The translations under genes were made by a program, and so were the position numbers. From assembly GCA_947493695.1 (NCBI GenBank), contig CANLSF010000003.1, forward strand, positions 248,001-312,000: 64,000 nucleotides of DNA, written 5' to 3'. This document shows, in pieces, positions 8,970 through 17,675 of the stretch (position 1 is the stretch's first letter; the number at the start of each line of letters is the position of its first letter). The notes under the pieces are model-generated. The model did no database searches, had not been told where the DNA came from, and saw only the letters and a program-made list of their open reading frames with translations. The DNA comes from an uncultured Kiloniellaceae bacterium. Its GTDB lineage: Bacteria; Pseudomonadota; Alphaproteobacteria; Kiloniellales; Kiloniellaceae.

Positions 8970-9827
8970 ATGAAACACTACAATCCAGAAAACGAGCCCC
9001 AGGATTCACGCGAGCGACGGGCCGTAGAACCGGTCGTCTGCTACCCGGTCGAAAGCCTCGTACCGGCAGAGATGGATCGCCTTCTCGCGGCCCGCCAGGA
9101 TCTGGAGAAGGTTGGTGCAGTCACGGTACCGCCGCGTGACGCGCGCTGTTTCGAAGTTCCCGCGGGTCATTTCTTCCGCATCGTCAGCCGCGACGGCGCC
9201 CAGGTCGGGGACCTCAATCTCTGGTCACTCAACGACCTCAACGAAAAATTCTACAGCGGCAAGACCCGTGCTCTCCACGGCACCCATCTCTCAACGGGCG
9301 ACAGAATGTGGTCGAGCTTTCCCTACTTGCGCCCTCTCGCGACGATCACGCACGACACACTCGACTGGTATGGGTGGGATGAATTCGGCGGTTCTGTTCA
9401 TGACGTGATCGGCACCCGCTGCGACCCCTACACGGCCAAGCTCCTATCGGGCATCGACTATCACTATTGCTGCCATTCAAACCTGATTCGGGCCTTGGCG
9501 GATCACCGGAAACTCTCACGAGAAGAGGCCGAGCTTTACGTTCACGATGTGCTGAACGTCTTCATGTGCACCGGCTTCACCCTGGATACACACCAATACT
9601 TCATGAAGGCCAGTCCGGTACGTCCTGGCGACTATCTGGAGTTCTTCGCGGAAACAGATCTTCTGGGCGGCCTCTCCGCCTGCCCCGGCGGCGACTGCTC
9701 AGCCAAGCATTCCTCGGACGAAGCTGCCTGTTACCCGCTGGAAGTCGAGATCTTCAAATCCAACGCTCCGGAAGTCGAGAGCTGGGTGGCTCCCGCCCCT
9801 TCAACCTACACACGAACGCATGGCTGA
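8970..9827 (+). CDS. DUF1989 / urea carboxylase-associated family protein
   Basis: 285 residues. The family is recognised from PPRDARCFEVPAGHFFRI, the His-rich central part (HYCCHSNL) and the C-terminal signature GGLSACPGGDCS. Proteins of this family are often encoded beside urea carboxylase or allophanate hydrolase, and some act as carboxyguanidine deiminases. Here no such neighbours exist, so the function is not assigned beyond the family. Several conserved Cys/His residues suggest a metal site. The ribosome site is weak (CGAGC). It is convergent with glmS, with a 17-base gap between them. Confidence 0.85.
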   Translation: MKHYNPENEPQDSRERRAVEPVVCYPVESLVPAEMDRLLAARQDLEKVGAVTVPPRDARCFEVPAGHFFRIVSRDGAQVGDLNLWSLNDLNEKFYSGKTRALHGTHLSTGDRMWSSFPYLRPLATITHDTLDWYGWDEFGGSVHDVIGTRCDPYTAKLLSGIDYHYCCHSNLIRALADHRKLSREEAELYVHDVLNVFMCTGFTLDTHQYFMKASPVRPGDYLEFFAETDLLGGLSACPGGDCSAKHSSDEAACYPLEVEIFKSNAPEVESWVAPAPSTYTRTHG

Positions 9828-9844
9828 CAGGGGCGGTAACTTCA

Positions 9845-11668
9845 CTACTCGACAGTGACCGACTTCGCCAGGTTCCGCGGCTGATCAACGTCCGTACCCT
9901 TCAGGACTGCCGTGTGATAGGCCAGAAGCTGGATCGGGATCGAATAGAGAATCGGCGCGACAAAGGGATCGATTTTCGGCAGCTCGATGGTGTGCACGGC
10001 CAGCTCACCAGCCTTGGCGAGACCCTCCTTGTCCGAGAGCAACACGATCTTGCCGCCCCGGGCATGCACTTCCTGCAGGTTGGACGCTGTTTTCTCGAAC
10101 AGGGGACCGCTCGGCGCACAGGCGATGATCGGCACTGCTTCGTCGATCAGGGCAATGGGACCATGCTTCATCTCGCCTGCCGCATAACCTTCAGCATGTA
10201 TATAGCTGATTTCCTTGAGTTTTAGCGCTCCCTCCATCGCAATCGGATAGAGCGTTCCCCGGCCCAGATAGAGCACGTCGCGCGCTTCTGCGATGTCGTG
10301 AGAAATCTCCCGAATTGCCTCGTCATGGTTCAAAACCTCGGCAATACGCGCGGGTACTTCCGTCAGCGCTGCGGAGAGCTCACGCTCTCTTGCGACATCG
10401 ATTGCACCACGGGCACGGGCGGTCGCAATGGCCAGACAGGCCAGAACGGTCAGCTGAGTCGTGAAGGCCTTGGTCGAAGCCACGCCGATCTCTGGCCCCG
10501 CCTGGGTTGGCATCACAGCGTCGGAACTGCGCGCGATCGCGGACTCCGGAACGTTGACGACCGAGAGGATCTTCTGGTCCTGAGACTGCGCGTACTTTAG
10601 TGCCGCCAAAGTGTCGATGGTTTCACCGGACTGAGAAATATAAACACTCACCCCGTCTTCAGGCATGGGCGCTTCACGGTAGCGGAACTCAGAGGCGATA
10701 TCGATCTCGACCGGCTGACGCGCCACCTGCTCAAACCAGTACTTCGCGACCATGCCGGCATAAAAAGCAGTGCCACAGGCAATGAAGGTAAAGCGCGAAA
10801 CCTTTGAAAGATCGAAGGGAAGATTGGGCAGTTGAACCGACAGCGTCGCCGGGTTCAGGAAACTGTGCAGGGTGTCACCAATCACCGCAGGCTGCTCGAA
10901 GATCTCCTTCTGCATGAAGTGGCGATACTGGCCTTTGCCGATCATGGCACCGGACATGGCCGTCTGCTTGATCTCACGCTCCACCACTGCATTGCTGGCG
11001 TCGTGAACCACAGCACTGTCGCGGGTCAGCTCGACCCAGTCGCCCTCTTCCAGATAACTGATCCGGTCGGTTAGCGGCGCCAGAGCCAGCGCATCCGAGC
11101 CCAGATACATTTCGCCGTCGCCGTACCCCACAGCCAATGGGCTGCCACGTCGAGCCCCGATCATCAGGTCGTGACGGCCTGTAAAGATGATCGCCAGCGC
11201 GAAAGCCCCTTCCAACCGGGCCAATGCCTTGGCAACTGCATCCTGCGGGCTCATCTGCTGCTTAAGGTATTCCGACACCAGATGTACGACGACTTCGGTA
11301 TCCGTCTCGGTTTCGAAAACATGTTTCGCTTCTGAGAGTTCAGCTCTTAGCTCTTGAAAATTCTCGATAATTCCGTTGTGAACGACAGAAACGAGATCGC
11401 TGGCATGAGGATGGGCATTGGCTTCCGTCGGACGGCCGTGCGTGGCCCACCGCGTGTGCCCAATCCCAATCGTGCCTTCTACAGGCTCGCTTTCCAGAAG
11501 GGTCGCAAGGTTATGCAGTTTGCCTTCGGCTCTGCGACGATCCATGGAGCCATTGACCAACGTCGCGATCCCGGCGGAATCATACCCGCGGTATTCCAGA
11601 CGTTTCAGGCCGTCCAGCAACAAAGGTGCCACTGGCGCATTTCCGATAATCCCGATGATTCCACACAT
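9845..11668 (-). CDS. glmS: Glutamine-fructose-6-phosphate aminotransferase (isomerizing)
   Basis: 607 residues. It makes glucosamine 6-phosphate from fructose 6-phosphate and glutamine, the entry to amino-sugar and peptidoglycan synthesis. The N-terminus MCGIIGIIG carries the nucleophilic Cys2 of the class II glutaminase domain; HTRWATHG and the NAHPH region follow. Two SIS isomerase domains follow (FIACGTAFYAGM, YISQSGETIDTLAALK, LGRGTLYPIAMEGALKLKE), and the protein ends in DQPRNLAKSVTVE, the classical GlmS C-terminus. It lies directly downstream of glmU (35-base gap), so both are probably cotranscribed as glmU-glmS. Confidence 0.98.
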   Translation of the reverse strand: MCGIIGIIGNAPVAPLLLDGLKRLEYRGYDSAGIATLVNGSMDRRRAEGKLHNLATLLESEPVEGTIGIGHTRWATHGRPTEANAHPHASDLVSVVHNGIIENFQELRAELSEAKHVFETETDTEVVVHLVSEYLKQQMSPQDAVAKALARLEGAFALAIIFTGRHDLMIGARRGSPLAVGYGDGEMYLGSDALALAPLTDRISYLEEGDWVELTRDSAVVHDASNAVVEREIKQTAMSGAMIGKGQYRHFMQKEIFEQPAVIGDTLHSFLNPATLSVQLPNLPFDLSKVSRFTFIACGTAFYAGMVAKYWFEQVARQPVEIDIASEFRYREAPMPEDGVSVYISQSGETIDTLAALKYAQSQDQKILSVVNVPESAIARSSDAVMPTQAGPEIGVASTKAFTTQLTVLACLAIATARARGAIDVARERELSAALTEVPARIAEVLNHDEAIREISHDIAEARDVLYLGRGTLYPIAMEGALKLKEISYIHAEGYAAGEMKHGPIALIDEAVPIIACAPSGPLFEKTASNLQEVHARGGKIVLLSDKEGLAKAGELAVHTIELPKIDPFVAPILYSIPIQLLAYHTAVLKGTDVDQPRNLAKSVTVE

Positions 11669-11703
11669 ACTTGCTTAGCCTTCTGTATACCTGTCGCGGA
11701 GGT

Positions 11704-13053
11704 TTAGTCTTTTTTCTGCAGCTCTCTGAAGAACGCTGCGCGTTCGGGGAACACGGCCTGACGGCCACGCCCCAGCGCCATTGAGTCTTTCGGTACGTCT
11801 TCAACAATCGTACTACCCGCCCCGACGAGCGCGCCCTCGCCAATCGTCACCGGCGCAACCAGGGCCGAATTCGATCCGATAAAGGCTCCTGCGCCGATCA
11901 CGGTTCGGGACTTATTAAAGCCGTCGTAGTTGCAGGTGATTGTTCCCGCACCGATGTTCGCCTTGGGCCCCACGCTCGAGTCGCCTACATAGCTCAAGTG
12001 ATTGGCCTTGGCCCCCGCGCCGAAGACGACGTTCTTGCATTCCACAAAATTGCCGATCTTTACGCCCAGACCGATTTCCGTTCCGGGACGCAGGCGCGCA
12101 TAGGGACCAACAATGGCGCCGGATTCGATCTTGGCGCCCTCTATGTGAGAAAAAGCGCGGATCTGAACATCGTCGCTGATAACAACGCCAGGACCAAAGA
12201 TAACATTGGGTTCAATCACCACATCGCGGCCAATGACGGTGTCACAGGAGAACCAGACAGTCTCAGGCGCAGTCAGGGTTGCACCACCGGCCATGGCCTT
12301 TGCCCGCAAGCGGCCTTGCATGACAGTTTCGGCAACCGCGAGTTCAGCACGCGAATTCACGCCCAGAACGTCATCGGCGGGTGCTTCAACTATCCGCGCA
12401 TCCATCGACTGCGCGCGCGCAGCGGCGAAGAGATCCGTCAGATAGTACTCGCCCTGTGCATTATCGTTCTGGAGCCCTTTGATCAATTCCAGGAAAGTGC
12501 GCCCTTCCCCGATCAAAGGCCCTGCATTGCAGAGATCGATTTTTCGCACTTCGGCATCCGCATCGGCAAACTCGACGATGCCTTTAACAACGCCGTTCCC
12601 CTCCAATACGAAGCGTCCGTATTGCGCAGGGTCGGCAGGCCGGAAGGCAAGTCCGACCAGTTTGGTCGAGGATGCTTCGCGGCGCGTTTCCAGCATCTGC
12701 TTCAGAGTATCGCCGGTCAACAGCGGCGTATCGCCATAGATTACCAGGATGTCCGACGCATCGTCATCGGCGTAATCTGCTAAAGCATCCGCCGCACACA
12801 TCACCGCATGCCCGGTGCCAAGACGCTCTTCCTGGACTACGATCTGATGAGATTCCGCAGCTTTCTGCACTTCCTCCGCACCCGGTCCGACAACCACGAC
12901 AATACGCTCGGGATCGAGGCTTTCAGCTGCATCGAGGACGTGCCTCAGCATAGCTCGGCCTGCAATCGGATGCAGAACCTTGGGAAGCTCGGATTTCATT
13001 CGCGTTCCCTGGCCGGCGGCCAGAACAACTACGGCAAGTTTGTTAGATGTCAT
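11704..13053 (-). CDS. glmU: Bifunctional UDP-GlcNAc pyrophosphorylase / glucosamine-1-phosphate acetyltransferase
   Basis: 449 residues. The N-terminal nucleotidyltransferase domain opens with AVVVLAAGQGTRMKS and ELPKVLHPIAGR. The C-terminal left-handed beta-helix has hexapeptide repeats (for example IGAGTITCNYDGFNKSRT and GSNSALVAPVTIGEGALVGAGS). It acetylates GlcN-1-P and then joins it to UTP to give UDP-GlcNAc, working with GlmS encoded just downstream. The start ATG at 13053 is followed by a divergent gap of about 290 bases to gph that should hold both promoters. Confidence 0.97.
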   Translation of the reverse strand: MTSNKLAVVVLAAGQGTRMKSELPKVLHPIAGRAMLRHVLDAAESLDPERIVVVVGPGAEEVQKAAESHQIVVQEERLGTGHAVMCAADALADYADDDASDILVIYGDTPLLTGDTLKQMLETRREASSTKLVGLAFRPADPAQYGRFVLEGNGVVKGIVEFADADAEVRKIDLCNAGPLIGEGRTFLELIKGLQNDNAQGEYYLTDLFAAARAQSMDARIVEAPADDVLGVNSRAELAVAETVMQGRLRAKAMAGGATLTAPETVWFSCDTVIGRDVVIEPNVIFGPGVVISDDVQIRAFSHIEGAKIESGAIVGPYARLRPGTEIGLGVKIGNFVECKNVVFGAGAKANHLSYVGDSSVGPKANIGAGTITCNYDGFNKSRTVIGAGAFIGSNSALVAPVTIGEGALVGAGSTIVEDVPKDSMALGRGRQAVFPERAAFFRELQKKD

Positions 13054-13344
13054 TTTGCTTCGGAACTTTGAAAAGAGACAAACGATTGAAAATTAGATAG
13101 AGCCGCGCCTTGTAGCAGGCAAATAGAATGCAGATAAGCGTTTTACATAGAATTAACTTTAGACGAATTTGGCATAGGTTAAGGATTCTTTGCAATTCAC
13201 CAATTGTTGCGGTGCGTTACAATAAATTCAGAGGCTTATCAGCCGATCCCCTCGACCCAGCAGGCTTTGACAGCTGCGTTTAAGTAGCATCGGCACCTGC
13301 CATAACGACACAACTTGATGACACCATAAGGACAAAACGGCCAA

Positions 13345-14037
13345 ATGCGTATCAACGGACAGAGCCAGTACAACACATTAATCTGCGATCTCGACGGCAC
13401 CTTGGTCGATTCAGCCCCGGATCTTGCCGGCGCGCTCGTAACCCTGCTGACACAAGAAGGTCGGGAAGGTTTGTCTTTGGCTCAGGTCAAATCCATGATC
13501 GGCGACGGCGTCGCCAAGCTGGTCGAACGTGGTTTCACGGCCACAGGCACCTGCCCGGATGCACCTGAATTCGATGCATTGGTGACGCGCTTTATAGAGA
13601 TTTACAATACCCGGCTGACCGTGGAGACCAAGCCCTACAAGGGTGCGGTCGACACCCTCACCAAACTGAAGAGTGACGGCTGGACGCTGATTGTCTGTAC
13701 CAATAAGCCCGAAGCACCCTCTCATGAGATCCTGCAAGCCCTGGGCCTCGCCCCACTCTTCGAGGCCGTCGCCGGTGGCGATAGCTATGCCTATCGCAAA
13801 CCCGACCCCAGGCATCTCCTTACGCTTCTGGAAAAGGTAAACGCCGGACCGAAGGCCGCCATCATGTTCGGCGACGGCCCGGCCGACGTGGCCGCAGCCC
13901 GCGCCGCCGGGATTCCGAGTATCCTTGCCAGCTTTGGTTATGGCGGCGCCGCAGCAGAAAAAGAAGACCCGGATCAGCGTATCGCGGCTTTCGGTGATCT
14001 TGCAGGCCTCTTAAGCGCCCTCAACACCCCTGTCTGA
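13345..14037 (+). CDS. gph: Phosphoglycolate phosphatase-like HAD hydrolase
   Basis: 230 residues of the HAD superfamily. Motif I, CDLDGTLVDSAPDL, carries the nucleophilic Asp. Motif II is VCTNKP. The lysine of motif III lies near GGDSYAYRKPDP, and motif IV is MFGDGPADVAAARAAG. Order and length match Gph, which removes 2-phosphoglycolate formed by DNA repair or oxygenase activity. Related phosphatases share these motifs, so the exact substrate is likely rather than certain. An AAGGAC sequence lies somewhat far upstream of the ATG. Confidence 0.85.
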   Translation: MRINGQSQYNTLICDLDGTLVDSAPDLAGALVTLLTQEGREGLSLAQVKSMIGDGVAKLVERGFTATGTCPDAPEFDALVTRFIEIYNTRLTVETKPYKGAVDTLTKLKSDGWTLIVCTNKPEAPSHEILQALGLAPLFEAVAGGDSYAYRKPDPRHLLTLLEKVNAGPKAAIMFGDGPADVAAARAAGIPSILASFGYGGAAAEKEDPDQRIAAFGDLAGLLSALNTPV

Positions 14038-14178
14038 CATCAGTCGAGAAATTCCCGCTCCAGACGCCTGAACGATCCTTGACACCACCCGTGCCCCTGC
14101 CCTACATCAGGCCGAGCGACGCCACAGTCGCACCCACGACAGGTATCCGCGATCCCCTTGCAGGGGTCGGATCCTCTC

Positions 14179-14253
14179 GGGCGCGTAGCTCAGCGGGAGA
14201 GCACTGCCTTCACACGGCAGGGGTCACAGGTTCAATCCCTGTCGCGCCCACCA
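14179..14253 (+). tRNA. tRNA-Val (anticodon CAC)
   Basis: A complete cloverleaf can be drawn by eye: acceptor GGGCGCG paired with CGCGCCC, a D-arm GCTC...GAGC, an anticodon stem CTGCC/GGCAG with loop TTCACAC (anticodon CAC), and a T-arm with GGTTCAATCCC. The CCA end is encoded in the DNA (14251-14253). It reads GTG valine codons. It lies directly beside the region that turns into phage-like genes, so it could be an old integration site, but I found no matching repeat elsewhere. Confidence 0.97.
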
Positions 14254-14266
14254 TGAAATCAATTAT

Positions 14267-16102
14267 TCAGTTGATTTGACGTGGCCCATATTTTGGTAGT
14301 CCTTGCTCCACGTCACAGCATCCCAGGTCCGGTGCCTTTCCCGTAAAACCATCACTAAAATTGGGCAGGACTTCGCCCTTGTCGATAGCCTGGGACTTCG
14401 GGCGGAGTATCGGCAGATTGTCAGTTGCCTCATACTCATCCTGGTACTTCGCCGGTGGCAGAAAGCCATCCCTGAAGGTTCGGTGGTTATAGAGCGAAAA
14501 TGCGCCGTGGGTTCTATAGAGCCGTTTTGACCCTTTGGCATCACCCAGCGAGCGGTACCGCTTATCATTCCAGAGGGCAAAATCTCCAGCTCCGATCCCC
14601 CAGGCATAACCGTCACTGTCAAAATCAGTCTCAATCATGCGTCCGGTGCTGCGCAATGCCGGGCTTCTGGTACCAACGAAAATATTGTTGCGCGTGACAA
14701 CGTTAGAAACCGTCTCACGCCCCGGCTGGATATTGAAAGGAATACCGGCGCGCACCGAGGTATTGTGAAACAGCAGCATACCCGAGGTGTGGTTGTGCAG
14801 CTTAAAGGGGGCGTACTGCGTGTTGTAGATCACATTGCGGAAGATATAGACAGGACCGCCGTGCACCGGTTGGCCGGTGATCCCAGCGTAGCAATTGGTG
14901 ATCCGGTTGCGAAAGACCCGGACATTGGTGTCCGAGTAATCGGTCTCAACGCCATCGTCCGTGCAGGTCACGATCTCATTCCCGTAAACATCCGATGCCG
15001 ACAACCGGCCCCGATCGCCGTTATGCACGGCATCGCCGACGTTACGAAAGAGGTTGTGAGCAATGACATGACCAGAGCCTGTCAGCTCGACCCCATAGGT
15101 CTCCTCGATCCCTCTCGAACGCGGCCATTTCGTCACGCCCTGAAAAACGTTATCGAGTACGGAGTTGTATTGGGACTCCCCGTAAATGGCCCATCGCGAA
15201 GTGACGCCATATTTTGTAAAGTCGAAGCGGTTGCGCCGAACCACGAGATGGCTCGCCCTGTCGGCGCTCAGGAGATGATCTGCATTTCGAAAGACCAGTC
15301 CTTCGAACCAGCGATGGCGCGTAGCGTTGGCATTCAGCAAAACTTCGGCACCCTCCCCGTCCAGCACTGCGCCCTCATCGCCACGGTAGACAATCGGCCG
15401 ACCGACCTCTCCCGACCGCGTAATCTGGAGACCGCCAGGATGATAAACCCCGGATTTCAAGATGAAGAGATCGCCCGGTTGCGCGTTTGCTTCGGCGGCT
15501 TGAATCCCCTCAAAGGGGCGTTCAGAGGAGCCATCACCTCCACCGCTCTCCCCAGGCACAACGTAAAACGACCGCGAGGCCATGACCTCACCAGGCTCTG
15601 TACGTGTGGCGATCGTGACTTCTCTTATCAGCTCCGGGGACGAACGCCCCCCCGCAATCACACCGTCTTCATCCGTTAGTGTTAGCTTGACGACGTAGTC
15701 GCTTGCCGGTTTCAGATCCACGATGCTGCCGGCAAAGAGCCAACCACCGGGTACCAGATTGTCGGAGGACATGTGCTCCGGCATCGGACGGAACAATGGG
15801 TAGGCCTGCTTCCACCCCTGCTCACCAGCCTCTCGATAGCTGACTTCAATCTCTGCAGTCTTGTTACCGTCTCCAACAATCGGCCAGCGCAGGGCAATCG
15901 AATGAAAGGTCGAGGGCTCCGGCTGGATCTTGCCAGGCGTCGACGGAAAATCCAGTTCTCCCGTTTCAGCGGTCTCTTGTGACACTGCAGCCTGCGACGC
16001 AAAAGCCGCCATTCCTGCAGAGAGCAGGAACGCGCCCATCAGTGCCGTCGCGCGTGACAAAAGATGTCGAAAAAAACTTAACTGAAACCTCTCGATGTTC
16101 AA
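14267..16102 (-). CDS. Secreted protein with a right-handed beta-helix
   Basis: About 611 residues from a TTG start with AAGGGA upstream; an ATG 21 codons later is an alternative. An N-terminal hydrophobic stretch (around LMGAFLLSAGMAAFA) looks like a signal peptide. A fibronectin-III-like segment follows (residues about 55-170, with STFHSIALRWPIVGDGN). A long run of Asn/Gly-rich turns comes next (YGNEIVTC, RNRITNCYAGI, RNVIYNTQYAP, RNNIFVGTRSP), characteristic of parallel beta-helix pectate-lyase-like or Beta_helix proteins. The ligand is unknown. It lies outside the phage terminator, next to tRNA-Val, so it may be a host gene or a phage cargo gene. Confidence 0.8.
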   Translation of the reverse strand: MNIERFQLSFFRHLLSRATALMGAFLLSAGMAAFASQAAVSQETAETGELDFPSTPGKIQPEPSTFHSIALRWPIVGDGNKTAEIEVSYREAGEQGWKQAYPLFRPMPEHMSSDNLVPGGWLFAGSIVDLKPASDYVVKLTLTDEDGVIAGGRSSPELIREVTIATRTEPGEVMASRSFYVVPGESGGGDGSSERPFEGIQAAEANAQPGDLFILKSGVYHPGGLQITRSGEVGRPIVYRGDEGAVLDGEGAEVLLNANATRHRWFEGLVFRNADHLLSADRASHLVVRRNRFDFTKYGVTSRWAIYGESQYNSVLDNVFQGVTKWPRSRGIEETYGVELTGSGHVIAHNLFRNVGDAVHNGDRGRLSASDVYGNEIVTCTDDGVETDYSDTNVRVFRNRITNCYAGITGQPVHGGPVYIFRNVIYNTQYAPFKLHNHTSGMLLFHNTSVRAGIPFNIQPGRETVSNVVTRNNIFVGTRSPALRSTGRMIETDFDSDGYAWGIGAGDFALWNDKRYRSLGDAKGSKRLYRTHGAFSLYNHRTFRDGFLPPAKYQDEYEATDNLPILRPKSQAIDKGEVLPNFSDGFTGKAPDLGCCDVEQGLPKYGPRQIN

Positions 16103-16171
16103 CAGCCGTATCCCTTGTCATCGCCGATCCAGTTCACAAGGTAACGGATGTCGGTGACATTTCGTAGATAC

Positions 16172-16203
16172 AAAAAAATGGCGGCCTCCGAATGGAGGCC
16201 GCC
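16172..16203 (-). terminator. Strong intrinsic terminator closing the first phage block
   Basis: A perfect 10-base stem (GGCGGCCTCC with GGAGGCCGCC, loop GAAT) is bordered on the left by seven A. Read leftward it gives a GC-rich hairpin followed by a U-run. It lies just beyond the last small gene of the minus-strand phage block and separates that block from the beta-helix gene. Confidence 0.9.
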
Positions 16204-16258
16204 GGGATAAAAAGATCTAGGTGCTAAAATATCGCCGGTTTGTACCGGTTTAAGTCGC

Positions 16259-16438
16259 CTACTCCGGCAAAAGTGCCGCCTCTTCCCAGAGCGCATTGGC
16301 ACTATCGAGCCGAAGTCTTACCGCCTGCCATTCCGCAGCGATTTCCTCCTCGGTTTTTTCGCCACTCTGCAGGGCCTCGATGGCATCGATTGCGAAACGT
16401 CCCAGTTGGACCAACGCCAGGATTGTCTCAGGATTCAT
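16259..16438 (-). CDS. Small phage protein, unknown function
   Basis: A 59-residue reading frame starting at ATG 16438 with GGAGGTTCG just upstream, overlapping the end of the lipoprotein gene by 11 bases. The sequence begins MNPETILALVQLGRFAIDAI and continues as an amphipathic helix with an acidic middle (SGEKTEEEIAAEW). It is the last gene before the strong terminator. Coupled start, good ribosome site and gene order argue that it is real. No family is recognised; a lysis or internal-virion accessory role would be a guess. Confidence 0.7.
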   Translation of the reverse strand: MNPETILALVQLGRFAIDAIEALQSGEKTEEEIAAEWQAVRLRLDSANALWEEAALLPE

Positions 16439-16736
16439 TTCGAACCTCCGTCTCTATAAAGATCATGCTGATGACACCGGCCTCGACGAGGCCGATCAGA
16501 TCGTCCGTGTTTTCAACGTTGCCACTGCAGGCTTCGTTCAAGGTCGGACGCCACTGCTCAACAGTCGCAACCTGTTGCTCGCTTAGACGCCCAGCGGCCC
16601 GAAAGCCGGCGAGAGATGTCAGACTGGCGGCGTAGGCGCGGCAGGAGATCTGCAGATTCTCCTGAAGCGACACGCCCGATGCGCAACCAGCCAATAAAAA
16701 AGCCGCCGAAGCGGCGGCTAAAGTAAATTTATTCAT
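16428..16736 (-). CDS. Small lipoprotein, possible outer-membrane spanin-like protein
   Basis: 102 residues. The N-terminus MNKFTLAAASAAFLLAGCASG is a lipoprotein signal with a lipobox (LAGC), so the mature protein should be anchored to a membrane through Cys18. The rest is mostly helical, with no motif I recognise. Position at the end of a tail/lysis-type gene row, after a short holin-like gene, suggests an o-spanin or lysis accessory role, but this rests on context only. Confidence 0.65.
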   Translation of the reverse strand: MNKFTLAAASAAFLLAGCASGVSLQENLQISCRAYAASLTSLAGFRAAGRLSEQQVATVEQWRPTLNEACSGNVENTDDLIGLVEAGVISMIFIETEVRNES

Positions 16737-16742
16737 GCGATA

Positions 16743-16898
16743 TCACTCCACGTTGGGCACAAGAAAAACGGCCAAGCTGTTCAGGATTACGCCGAGCGCA
16801 GCGATCACTTCCACATCCAGCGTCGTAACGGCGCCAATCACGCCTGTAATGGCACTTGCAATCGCCGCTGCAGCGGCCTTGTCGTATTTGGTAAACAT
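16743..16898 (-). CDS. Holin-like small membrane protein
   Basis: 51 residues from ATG 16898, which has AGAGAGGAA upstream; a longer frame exists but its extra part looks non-coding. Two hydrophobic segments are seen (AAAAAIASAITGVIGAV and VEVIAALGVILNSLAVFLV) separated by a short acidic turn. This resembles small two-helix phage proteins often annotated as holins or DUF membrane proteins. It lies between another small membrane protein and the lipoprotein gene, as in lysis cassettes. No endolysin is seen nearby. Confidence 0.6.
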   Translation of the reverse strand: MFTKYDKAAAAAIASAITGVIGAVTTLDVEVIAALGVILNSLAVFLVPNVE

Positions 16899-16978
16899 CG
16901 ATTCCTCTCTTCTAACTGTTGGCAGGGGCGTTCGGGTAATTTCGGGGTTCGGCGTCATTTCGTTTCGGGCAGGTATGA

Positions 16979-17230
16979 TCAGCTGTTGGAAAAAGCCTGT
17001 TTGAAACCGATCCACAACATACTGAGCAGGCCCGTAACCGCCGTGGTATAGAGCGCCACACGCAACGCCAGGCCAACACGTTCCGACGCCTTACGTTGTG
17101 TCCTCAGATAGGCCATATCCGCCTGCGCCTCGCGGGGATCGCGTGTGTCGAGCCCCATCTTGACGAAGGTCAGCTCAACCGCCTCTTTCGCCGCGGCTGC
17201 AGCGATCTCCTGAGCATCGGTTTGATTCAT
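16979..17230 (-). CDS. Phage membrane protein with one C-terminal helix
   Basis: 83 residues. An N-terminal alanine-rich helical part (DAQEIAAAAAKEAVELTF) is followed by MGLDTRDPREAQADMAYLR, a segment I associate with small phage proteins of the 'integral membrane, upstream of lysis' kind. A C-terminal transmembrane segment (ALYTTAVTGLLSMLWIGF) follows. The start overlaps the stop of the previous gene (ATGA), so translation is coupled. The function is unknown; holin or lysis regulation is possible. Confidence 0.7.
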   Translation of the reverse strand: MNQTDAQEIAAAAAKEAVELTFVKMGLDTRDPREAQADMAYLRTQRKASERVGLALRVALYTTAVTGLLSMLWIGFKQAFSNS

Positions 17231-17601
17231 AGAGACTGTCCGACCGAGTTACGCAGTAGCCAGACCGCAAACTTTCTCGGATGAACGCCATAATCCTGAA
17301 AACAGCCCGCAACAAACCGCAAGACCGCTACATTCGGGACGCCATCCTTTGTCAAAATGAGAATTTCATCTGCCGGCAAAGCGGTCCTCGGGGGCACTGC
17401 GTTGTAGACCTCCATAAATCGCCCCGCCTGAGCGCCAATGAGGTGTGCTGCAACCTTTTCGGCGGTCGAGAGATTGGTTACGAAGTAGGATGCAGGACGA
17501 CATTCGTGTCCCGGGCCTGTTTCTTCAGCCACCAGATCCGACGGTACAAATGCGGACATAAAAAAAGCCGCCAGAATGGCGGCAAACTTACTGGAATTCA
17601 T
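17227..17601 (-). CDS. Small exported protein of unknown function in the phage block
   Basis: 124 residues from ATG 17601 with GGAGTAATCC upstream. The N-terminus (SSKFAAILAAFFMSAFVPSDLVA) is a probable signal peptide. The mature part contains two cysteines (ECRP, GCFQ) that could form a disulfide. I do not recognise a family. The gene is translationally coupled to the following membrane protein gene and shares the operon direction of the tail genes. Confidence 0.65.
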   Translation of the reverse strand: MNSSKFAAILAAFFMSAFVPSDLVAEETGPGHECRPASYFVTNLSTAEKVAAHLIGAQAGRFMEVYNAVPPRTALPADEILILTKDGVPNVAVLRFVAGCFQDYGVHPRKFAVWLLRNSVGQSL

Positions 17602-17675
17602 TGGATTACTCCTCGATGAAGATCAATCGACTGACCTGCTTCCTTCAGATCACTTCAGAGCGGACAGAGTTTCTG

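Noticed and set aside
14179-14253. tRNA-Val as a proven attachment site
   Set aside because: No second copy of the tRNA 3' end and no integrase were found in the window.
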